Source of the DNA: Leptobrachium leishanense
Taxonomy: Eukaryota; Chordata; Amphibia; Anura; Megophryidae
DNA: 64,000 nucleotides
Assembly (NCBI GenBank): GCA_009667805.1
Contig: CM019069.1
Location: forward strand, 50,922,153 to 50,986,152
Direction of reading: 5' to 3'
Every line of letters starts with the position of its first letter. Within the stretch, counting starts at the first letter, position 1. Shown here piece by piece: positions 55,227-64,000 of this stretch. Below the pieces are notes generated by a model. That model did no database searches and had not been told where the DNA came from. It was given only the letters and a program-made list of their open reading frames with translations. The position numbers and the translations under genes were made by a program.

Positions 55227-56751
55227 AAATTCAAATTAAACATACACTATAGTCACCACCATCACTTAAGCTTTTTTAAGTGTTGACATGGTGACAATAG
55301 ACTGTACTCTCTTATTCGACCTTGCCCTATCCCTGACTGCTGTGACAGAGCTTCAAAACAGAAGTCGTACCTCTTCCTTGAAGGCTATCAATCAGGGGAC
55401 TAATCCCAACAAAATAAGTGTGGGGACGCTTAAAGTTTTCTGCTCTCCGAACAACCGTTCGACATGTCGCCCTTAACCAGCCACCCCACACTCCAGTTTG
55501 ATATTCATGTTTAGATGTAATGACAAGATGTGTTTTATGATAATTTTAATAAATATTCATTTATGGAGTTGGACTGAAACCTATTAAAAGCTTTTCGGAG
55601 TGTGGGACAAAAGGAAACTCCATCACCCGGAAAAACAAATTGTGGAGGATGTGCGTTCCCAAGCGTTCCTGCTCGACTTGACCCCTACTATCAGTGGTTG
55701 AAGTTAGGATTTCCTCGTATTTGGTCCACTACCAGCCAATAACTATGATGGATGCTTATGTAATATGAGGTGGAGTAAGTAGGTTGAGCAAGCGCTCCAT
55801 CTATCTAATTTGATGTTTATCATTGAGAAGTTTTTGACTGGCTGTACCCACACATCCATCGATCAAACTCGATACTTCTCCACGAAGCATATCATTGGAA
55901 GATCGGACATCTAGCTACTTTTAGTAGCTGGATGCCTGGCACTGGAAAATAGAAGAAGGGAGGATGGTGGGGAATTGACGAGTAAATTTTAACCTCTCTT
56001 TTTACAATAACCATAAAAATAAATAAAAATGGTGTGAGACAGGACGCGCTAATACTTAACCCGTGTTTTTTCCATTGGGTTTTTCTTTAAAGCCTATGGA
56101 CAGATTAACCATAACACCACATCCTTTTCCAATAGATGATGCTGAAGAGAGTGAGATGCTCTACATCAATAGGTGCCCAGTTAATGAGGTGAGGAGCAGG
56201 ACAATGGTAGCAGCAGTCACTGTCAGGGTACTAAAGCTCTCCAAGAGGCTACAAACACAAGCGGGAGCTCATGCAATTGTATGTGAGTGTACTTGGAAGA
56301 AATTATTTAAAAAAATAAAATATAATATAGAATACGAAGAATGTCATAAGGGGAAATAATGAAAACATCCATAAACAGACACATCACTGTTAATATCATA
56401 TTTTAAAGTTACATATCACTGGAACCTGTTTGTGCTATGGGCTTTGCTAATATTTTTCAGCAAAAAACGATAAAATATTTTGGAAATCAATAAGCACTTT
56501 TAATTTTCTGTTTATTTAATTTTGGCCAATTGTTGACATGCAAATTTATAAATGTGGAACTACTTCAATTAAAATTCCAGGTCCACATGTAAACAAAGTT
56601 AAAGGGGCATTTAAGTGTTGGGGGGGGGGTTATTGTCTTTTACTATATCCTGTCTGGTAAAATCCCTTTAATACACCAATTGTTCCATAAGTTTTAATTA
56701 AGTTCAATCATAAGTAATAATTTCTACTGCTACATATCAATTACAATTTTC
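55227..56751. other. Unique sequence
   Basis: No family or gene recognised. G-run at 56620-56630. Confidence 0.42.
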
Positions 56752-56880
56752 AATTTATAAAGTTCCGATATATTCCACAGCGCTGGTCAATGAGATGACA
56801 AAACAGACACAAAATTAACAAATATGTTTGACATTCAGAAATTGAAAGGGCGAGAGGACCCTGCTCAAGAGCTTAAGTTA
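56752..56880 (-). mobile_element. LINE/SINE 3' tail (GCGCT type), minus orientation
   Basis: TTTATAAAGTTCCGATATAT, TCCACAGCGCTGGTCAATGA and GCGAGAGGACCCTGCTCAAG match the inverted tail seen at 17345-17500. Confidence 0.55.
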
Positions 56881-58518
56881 TCATATAGTTAATTTTATAT
56901 TTAATATATTCTGAATTTACTGGAAGATGTATTTATGTGTTTGTTTTTCTATGCTGTCACTCAGCTATTGATATATTTACTGTTTTTACTTTTTTTTCTA
57001 TTTTTGAACTCTTCGGCAATAAATGGAATTTATTTTTATGTAGTAAATTTGTCATTGGATTAGATAAAATATTGCAAAAAAAAAAAAACGAGTGAGGTCA
57101 TATATAGAAGTACAAAGGCTGAGAAAAAAGTAAAGCTAAATTTTATTTTAAAAAATATTTTTCCCATAATAGTTTATCATAGCAACCAACAACGCGCAGT
57201 ATAAAAGGTTTAAGCAGTGGTACATTAAACAGGTTTAATAGTGACTTAAAGTTCTTTGGATGAAAATCCTCATGGCATTTAAGCTTTGTACTGAATGACA
57301 CTTGCAAAATAGCAACTATTTTTGCATTCATCAGATTGTTTTATATTTCGATTGTGTGCAGGGAACGGGTTACAGGCTGAATATGTATTCTAGTGTTCAA
57401 ATATCAAGGATATCAAGGAGACCATAAAATTTGTCGGCCAAAATTACGTATTAACATCTTACCCCAATTTCATAGTGATTCCTGTTTCTATTATTTCTTG
57501 TTATCACACTTATTTTTATTTGCTATACCACCCACAACATTAACCTACTAAAAGAAACAGCACAGAACCGAAATGCGTGGGGACAATTTATTCACAGAAT
57601 AACCGAGACAGACATGATAGAATGAATAGAAGAAGAATACAATGTATGATGTTATGATAACACCTACTGTATAATGAATGTTGTGGGAAGAAAATAAATC
57701 ACCTGATAGGAAGGAGCCTGCCCTTGGTGCCTAAAAGTATGTTTTCTGTAATATTTTGAACCAATCTAAACTTTTGGAAACCCGATCCTGAGCCTTGCTG
57801 ATACTTTTGAAGAGCTCAAATATGCAGTAGGCTCTAAGGCCTGAACGTACAACATATCCAAACTTCATGCGAGCCGATACTCATAAAGGAAAAGAGAGTT
57901 TACCTCTTTGGTGGTATAGAAAGTAGTTAGCTGTGGGGAAGGGAGGAGGGATGCACTCCTGTCATCTCACTTTTTTTCAGCCAACTGGACCAGAGCTCTA
58001 TAAAGAATAATGTTGTCCCTGGATAGCAGTATTATGTTTTGCAGTCATCGTCAGGAGAACTTTCCTGTTCAGTCTACCACCCTCTAATCTGTATTGCATT
58101 TGTCTGTTGGAGCATCACCACTGATACACCAATCTGTTGCATCATCTGGAGATGAGAGAGGCAGGACAATCCACCTTTCCTCTGGTTTGACCAATGAGAC
58201 GGTAGCTGATGGTCTACAAGTCCTTCCGTTGTCTTGTTCCAGTATTCTGTGGTTGTTTATTGCCCTGCAGTGCATGTACATGCTGCTTGTCTTCTCTGCA
58301 TCTTGTTTTTGTCCTGATTCTCGTATTTCCTCTACTCCTAGACTCCAGTTTGTTCAATCACTGCTCTTCTCTAACCCTAGACCTCAGCTTGTCTTTGGCT
58401 ATCCTCTCTGTACTTAACCCGGCCATCCAGGGACCAGTATTTGCTTAGACATTCCTTGCCTCTGGTTAGGTTTCCATACTCACTTACTAGAATCAAGACT
58501 GATAGACTTGTATAATCA
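56881..58518. other. Unique sequence
   Basis: Nothing recognised; a frame at 58094-58417 is pyrimidine-rich chance sequence. Confidence 0.42.
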
Positions 58519-58523
58519 ATAAC

Positions 58524-59349
58524 TGTCCCGTCGTGTTAGGCGGGTTGTGGTATTTTGGGGAAAAGGAGCCCAATGGCAGAATACTTTGAGAACTCTTACA
58601 ATTCTTAATCATATATGTAGTCGGAGACAGAGCCGGAGTTGGTAGCCAGATGGTTAGTCCAGGAACAAGGGAGAAGGCAGGAAGCAAGGTCAGAGACAAA
58701 GACGGAGTTGGTAGCCAGATGGTTAGTCCAGGAACAAGGGAGCAGGCAGGAAGTGTGGTCAGAGACAAAACCGGAGTTGGTAGCCAGATGGTCAGTCCAG
58801 GGACAAGGACAATCAGGTGCAGAACACGGTGACAGGATCAAGAGCAGAGCAAGGGTCAGGAAGCCACAGGAGGGCATTCAGGAACCAGGAATGCCAGGTC
58901 ACAGGTACCAGAGTGTCAGTATAACCAAGCACTGAGGAGGGGCAGGGCTTGGAATTTATAGGGAATGGTGATAGGAAAGGAGCTTCAGGTGTGGGATGGT
59001 CCTCTCTGTGTCCAATTGGGAGGCAGGGATCACAGGTGCAGGCACAGTCGTTTCAGAGCCTGGGAACTGGCCAGGAATAATGATGTTATCAACCTGCACC
59101 CCAGGAATCATGCTGACAGGGTCCATTGGAATTGCATCACCTCTGCGCGTCATACGAGCATGGGCTGCTTGCGAAGATGATGCATGTGCATCATGGCGTG
59201 GAGTGTTGTGGCATCTGGATGGCCACCTGCGCATATGGTCGCCCACACCGTTGCTGCAATGGAGGACACGCCTGGTCAGTGGAGGAGGTGCGGGGATGCC
59301 CCCGGGAATGTCTGAATACTGGAGGGGTGAGTCCTTGTGGATCATGACA
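58524..59349. mobile_element. Solo-LTR-like element, duplication ATAAC
   Basis: It starts TGTCCCGTCGTG and ends GGATCATGACA, flanked by ATAAC at 58519-58523 and 59350-59354. Length 826 bp. The right end inverted (TGTCATGATCC) equals the left end of 31966-32423, so it lies in the opposite orientation. It contains a 69-bp tandem repeat. Confidence 0.7.
58621..58815. repeat. 69-bp tandem repeat, about three units
   Basis: GAGTTGGTAGCCAGATGG recurs at 58636, 58705 and 58774, exactly 69 bp apart. The period is a multiple of three, so frames on both strands stay open and are not genes. Confidence 0.9.
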
Positions 59350-59354
59350 ATAAC

Positions 59355-60623
59355 AGGATGAATGGAAACTGATCCTCAAAAGAAATGATTAATCTAAAAA
59401 ACCTTGTAATAAGGGTGTTAGTTATAGATCTGGATTGAATTGAACCCTGGTCTACCACTTTCTAAAACATTGCACTAAGCCCCTGTGCTGCTGAAATGTT
59501 TTCTTCTGTATACCACATTGAGTATCTGGATCTGGATCCATTTAGATCGTAAGCTGCTGATTTTGGAGGTTTCAAACTTACTGCCTATGATATAAGCAGC
59601 TCAGCCACCTTGTGCCCCTCCTTATGAAACGCAGCTGACGCAGATCCTCAGTAACTTTGGACTGGTTGTCATCCTTGCACAACATCTCATACTTGTAATT
59701 ATTGGATAAGTTGCTGCCAGACTCATGGCGATATACCCACAGTTGATCCTTTGCCACCTATCTTTGACCTTCTGCTTGTGTTTTGATTATGCCTTTTGGA
59801 CTACACCGTTAGGATTATAAATACGTGGACTCCTCGTCCTCCATCTTTGACAAAGATCCTCTTACATGCTGTGTGTTTTGTTAATCTTACGAACTATCCT
59901 GGATGACCCTTGTGCTTTTTGCGTAAAACCTTAACATATCTATATTTGGTTGTAATTAAAATAAAACCTACTAATGAATGTTGCCACACAAACTGTGTAT
60001 GTCAGTTCCTTTAAGTAAGTTCTACCAGGATTCCCTGGTCCTGTTCACGGCACAATGTTTATAGAAGCATAGCAACCTTTAACCTTGAAGGTCAATATAA
60101 TTCTTAGCAATTTGTATCATACATATTCTGAACTTATTTTAGTGAAGCCAAAATTTTAAAGAAATTATAGTTGGGCAATATCAAAGGACTAAGTAATCAT
60201 TTAAGCGACCTATAGAAATAGATTTATTATTCAGTCTCATTTTTACCAAAGTAGAGGTATAATAATGCTTTTAGGACAAATCACCCAAACACAGTGTACA
60301 GACTTAATGGCTCCTAGCTGACAGAAAACATCCAAAGGAAGGGACTTGGGAGTTATTATTTCTGATAGATTAAAAGCAAGAACACAGTGAGGAGAAACAA
60401 CATGAAACACCTTTATGATCAAGGGTTACGGAGAAGGCTAGAAATTTTGGGAAGTGCTGACGCTGCTTTATTGTTCACACGACCACACAGCTATAATACT
60501 AAGCCTTACTAAGGTGCTAAATGTTCTTAGCAAGTTTTTCTAGAAAACCCACCTAACATATTTACAAAGGCTCAAACATCTAAGCTACTTAGTGAAATAG
60601 AATCATTTTGCTGTTCACATATT
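59355..60623. other. Unique sequence
   Basis: Nothing recognised. Confidence 0.42.
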
Positions 60624-60879
60624 AACCCTCTCCCGCCACGGGGTGTACTATGCCATCTCAGCCGCGTGTGGGCCTGAACGCCGCGTGGTGTCTTAGCACG
60701 CCCCGCTGGTATCTATGGTCCGTGACAGGCCTGCCCACCAGTTGGCGCGAATGTGTCAGCTGCATAGGTGGGCAAGAGGAGGAGCCCGCCGCAGCAGCCA
60801 TCAAGCGGGGCGTACTAGTATGCCCCACCGACGTTAATGCCCCACTACCGGGAACAACCCGCCCTGCAGTAAGGGGTTA
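60624..60879. mobile_element. TTAA-flanked MITE (piggyBac-like ends)
   Basis: The left end is TTAACCCTCTCCCGCCACGG and the right end inverted is TTAACCCCTTACTGCAGGGC. The interior is GC-rich with GCCCACCAGTTGGC, as in the element at 26.2-26.5 kb. Confidence 0.65.
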
Positions 60880-61116
60880 ACCAACTTGGGGCACTATTCC
60901 GCCTCTCACGCTAAAATGGGGATGCTAATGGGAAAAACCTGGGTCTTACTTACTCACCCGAACGCTACAGTTAGTGTTCACTAGGGAACAGGGCCCATAT
61001 TGTATTTACCAAACTTAGATCTTTTTACATATTATCAATTTATACAGGTTATTCTAATATACATGAGTTCAGAATTTATCCACAGTGGTCTTTTTGCTGG
61101 TGCCAACAACCAAGTA
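60880..61116. other. Unique sequence
   Basis: Nothing recognised. Confidence 0.4.
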
Positions 61117-61535
61117 TTAACCTCCCTGGCGGTGTTCCCGAGTGTGTCTCGGGGTTAAATTTCACCGCTGAGAGCGGTAACCCCGAGACACACTCGGGCT
61201 GTATACATCACCTCTCCCTGCACTCCCTCGCTGATCTCTGCAGTCTCCTCCGGCGATCACAGCGTTTTACTTCCTGGATTCCTTCTGGCGAGGAGGAAAC
61301 CAGGAAGTAATGAGGTCGTGGTCGCCGGAGGAGGCAGCTGGGGACATCGAGGGAGCGCACGGAGAGGTGATGTACCCAGCGGCATCCCGAGTGTTGCTCG
61401 GAGTTACCGTTTCCAACATAGGAATTTAACCCCGAGCTACACTCGGGATACCACTAGAGGGGGGCAAAAAAAGATAAAAAATAGACCGCTTTTAGACGCG
61501 GTTTTTCCCTAGAATTAGACCACCAGGGAGGTTAA
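61117..61535. mobile_element. TTAA-flanked MITE, TIR CCTCCCTGGYGGT
   Basis: TTAACCTCCCTGGCGGT at the left and its complement with one difference at the right (ACCACCAGGGAGGTTAA). The interior folds into three consecutive hairpins: 61137-61198 (21-bp perfect arms, CCCGAGTGTGTCTCGGGGTTA), about 61246-61335 (CTCCTCCGGCGA arms with an inner TTACTTCCTGG stem) and about 61386-61448. TTAA targets fit piggyBac-type or Kolobok-type mobilisation. Confidence 0.85.
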
Positions 61536-61948
61536 TCTGGAAAATGCAAACCCATTGTCCTCCTATGTAGGAATCTTTACTGCTACCTAAGAGCAAACAG
61601 TCAAACAATTTTCACTGCTCTATGAACCCATGTTCACTGAGATTGACTGGAAAACATTTCCTTGCAGCTGAGCATGGAACCAGACTTGCAAGAAACCCTT
61701 GATTCTGACAACTGGCTCAAAATATGGTAAATTCGCTCACATGGTATATCAAAGTATCTGTCAGGAAAAAGTGCCTTAAAACAAAGGGCATAGTACACCA
61801 CACCTGTTGTGTTGTCAAAAATGTGGGTGACACCCTCTAGCGATTGCTAATGGAGTCTTTGTGGTGGTCTTATCTGACATCTCAACAATAGCAGCGATAG
61901 TCTGGCAACCTATTTGCATAATTCTTTTAGAAACTGGTTCCGCTAGAT
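61536..61948. other. Unique sequence
   Basis: Nothing recognised. Confidence 0.4.
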
Positions 61949-62128
61949 GAGTGGTTCCCAAACCCGGTCCTCAGGTTCCCCAGGTCAGGTTTGCCGGATA
62001 TCTGAAGCACAGCACAGGTGATATGATTTGCTGCTCAGTGATTGCAGGATTCAGCCTACGTTTCCCCAAGGTGATCCTTAAAATCTGGCCTGTTAGGAGT
62101 ACCTGAGGACCAGGGTTGGGAAACACTG
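61949..62128. mobile_element. hAT-type MITE (AGTGGTTCCCAAACC ends)
   Basis: The left end AGTGGTTCCCAAACCCGGTC, CTCAGG faces CCTGAGGACCAGGGTTGGG and AAACACTG at the right. These are common vertebrate hAT termini. No 8-bp duplication is visible. Confidence 0.65.
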
Positions 62129-63555
62129 CTCTGTTCTAGATCCTTGGGCCCTTTCACTATTGAGACCCCTTGATTCTTTAGCACACCCAAAATATATTTC
62201 TCTCTAAAATCACCCTTGCTGCTCATAGGGCCCAGGTGGTAGAGTTGAGGTATGCAGGTGTCCCATATATTCGCATCCCAAATATTTCCAGAGTTGTATC
62301 AAAAATCAGAGACACAAAAAAGTTATGACTTGAAGTTTGAGCAGTTTCAAGCTTTGAGGTCCAAGGAAGGACTAAGAGCATGGTTGTCCTTGTCGCAGGT
62401 TCTTGAGAGGAGACAGAAAGTGAAACAGTTTATTTTTTTATAATTTCATTTATGGGGTTGTGTAATATTCAAAACCCAATTGTAATTACGTGTTTTTGAA
62501 CATGTTGAAAAGACCAAAAAAATGTATCTGTAATACAATAAATTCGAAAACTACTCAATCTAAAACACACCTAAAAATACAACAATTTTCCATCCATTGA
62601 CAATCTGTTATTTTGTTTTGTTATGTCATTATACTATGGTCAAGTGGTAAGAAAACACAACTTTTTTCTATTAAGGAAAAAAACATAAGGGTAAACTATG
62701 TGAACTCAATTAACTTGCATTTGTAACCTACCAGAATCAAGATGCAAAAAGGTTAAGAAAAGGGATCGAGTATAACCATTACCTCCTCCGTGCATGGCAG
62801 GAGTTCACTGGATTTATAGTTTAGCTCTCCAGTAGCAATTCCCTTTATCACACCAGATGAATGGAATTATTCTACAAATGTAAGGCAACAGCACCACTGC
62901 CCTCAGTTTACACAAACACTTCGTCCTCTGTTAAAGCTTTGTTAAATATAAATATTCCAAAAGTACTAAGCGGTCCGAGCCCAAGATAGATATGCGATTG
63001 ATTGCGATAAGTTTTTATCGCTCACGAGTATTAAAATAGAGAAAGACCTTACACTCTTTCGTATATTAAGCTGATGGGGAAGAAAAAAGGAATATCTGGA
63101 GATATAAAGATTTCTATACAGTAAACGTTTTGTGATGTTAACATTTAAGTGCAAAACGTTAAAACAATCTATCCTTAACAGACAGAACAGCATTCACTGT
63201 TTCATACTGTATACTCAATAAACACACCTTAAATAAATAATGGTAAAGGTTAGGAGTGACTCTGATAGTTTTTTTAAGGTAGGTTTTAACAGATTCAGTT
63301 GGTGTTATATGCATTTTAGCAATTTAAAATGTCTGCTTTTTTGTCCCAACAAGAAGTTAATCCTACTTCTTTATCAGCCTTCAAGAGCCCAATGATTCAG
63401 CTTGTGAGACTTCATTTCATGGAGAGATGGGAATCTCTGCCATTTGATCAGTGTCGAGGAGGAGTGGGAAGGGTATGAGTACATCTTACAGAGAGAGAAG
63501 GTAGCAGAAAGCAAGATGAAAGTGCAGGGTATTCAGCTGAAATGGTAAAATTAAA
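62129..63555. other. Unique sequence
   Basis: Nothing recognised. Confidence 0.4.
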
Positions 63556-63559
63556 ATTG

Positions 63560-63708
63560 ATAGTAAACAGAATATATTTAGAATGTGAGCTCCTTTGGGA
63601 GCAGGGCCCTTTCTACCTCACTTTAGTATTATCTTAACTTATTGTAACCTTTGTACTGCGCTGCAGAATGGGTTGGCGCAATAGAAATAAATGTATAATA
63701 ATAATAAT
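63560..63708 (+). mobile_element. L2-like LINE 3' tail
   Basis: GAGCTCCTTTGGGAGCAGGG, CCTTTGTACTGCGCTGCAGA and GGTTGGCGCAATAGAAATAA, followed by an ATAATAATAAT tail: a standard L2-type 3' end in frogs. Confidence 0.7.
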
Positions 63709-64000
63709 CCTTACCCTGACCTACAAAGCTCTCACTAACTCAGCTCCCCACTACCTGTCCTCACTAATCACCAAATACACCCCAGCCCACTCCCTAAGAT
63801 CAAACAGTGACTTGCACCTAGCTTCTCCCCGCATCACCTCTTCCCATGATAGACTGCAGGATTTCTCACGTGCAGCCCCCATCCTCTGGAACACTCTCCC
63901 TCTTATGGTCAGACTTCCCCTAGTTTCCCTTCCTTCAATCAATTTAGGGTCTCTTTCGCTCCTACTCAAGATATTTGTACTTTTTCTATTTTCACTGGAA
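63709..64000 (+). pseudogene. L2/Rex1-group LINE ORF2 C-terminus
   Basis: Directly after the ATAAT tail another LINE piece starts. Its plus-strand frame reads TLTYKALTNSAPHYLSSLIT, SLRSNSDLHLASPRI and FSRAAPILWNTLPLMVRLP, the conserved C-terminal blocks (SLRS, AAP-x-LWN-x-LP) of L2/Rex1-group ORF2. There is no start codon because the copy is 5'-truncated, and it runs into a decayed end or off the window. The back-to-back order (tail then coding) indicates two insertions in the same orientation, the second into or beside the A-rich tail of the first. Confidence 0.75.

Noticed and set aside
58605..58935. Overlapping 90-98-codon frames on both strands
   Set aside because: Caused by a 69-bp tandem repeat whose period is a multiple of three.
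61949..62128. 8-bp target duplication of the hAT-type MITE
   Set aside because: The flanks CGCTAGAT and CTCTGTTC do not match; the family call rests on the inverted ends alone.
1..64000. A host gene, operon or novel defence-type system
   Set aside because: No conserved gene cluster, no exon chain and no prokaryotic features are visible; all recognisable coding motifs belong to transposable elements.

Overview
The window reads as non-genic DNA from a vertebrate, most likely an anuran amphibian. It is AT-rich, has no long uninterrupted host reading frame, no RNA gene and no recognisable exon, and is dominated by old, nested transposable elements. Frog-like signals are T2/Kolobok-type MITEs (TTAAAGGRA termini), a TTAA-flanked MITE with CCTCCCTGGCGGT ends, several Harbinger-like MITEs, CR1/L2/Rex1-type LINE remnants and a tRNA-derived SINE that shares its 3' tail with a LINE. 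The lineage call is inference from these families; no species was identified.

Layout. 1-3.5 kb: the 3' part of an APE-type LINE (endonuclease, reverse transcriptase, Cys/His C-terminus), broken by frameshifts and stops. 4.2-5.5 kb: a TA-flanked MITE half and a Kolobok MITE holding a Harbinger MITE. 6.6-9.1 kb: a minus-strand CR1/L2-like LINE split by a Harbinger MITE, which holds a second Harbinger MITE and a separate insertion carrying a 540-bp palindrome. 9.3-19 kb: fold-back and TA-flanked MITEs, a second Kolobok copy, a LINE 3' end and long unique stretches. 20-25.4 kb: a 2.26-kb hAT element with an 8-bp duplication, then a TA-flanked MITE interrupted by an internally deleted L1-like element. 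26-30.3 kb: a TTAA-type MITE, a Kolobok MITE of stacked hairpins, and a Harbinger MITE inside another MITE. 32-39.2 kb: three solo-LTR-like elements with 5-bp duplications, one interrupted by a hAT element with a 1-kb minisatellite. 39.4-40.7 kb: a hAT element at the tip of a palindromic MITE. 41.7-45.8 kb: hAT remnant, LINE 3' end, and a fourth LTR-like element whose 30-bp repeat array is split by another hAT-type element. 46.8-53 kb: Harbinger and two Tc1-like deletion derivatives, plus a 123-bp tandem array. 55-64 kb: a complete SINE, a fifth LTR-like element, two TTAA-type MITEs and L2-like LINE ends.

No genes here work together as a pathway. The interest lies in insertion structure: many target-site duplications can be read directly, and several insertions can be compared with an uninterrupted relative elsewhere in the window. 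Unique stretches near 15.7-16.2, 27.0-27.4 and 53.8-54.3 kb have a base composition that could suit conserved non-coding DNA, but that is a guess without alignment.
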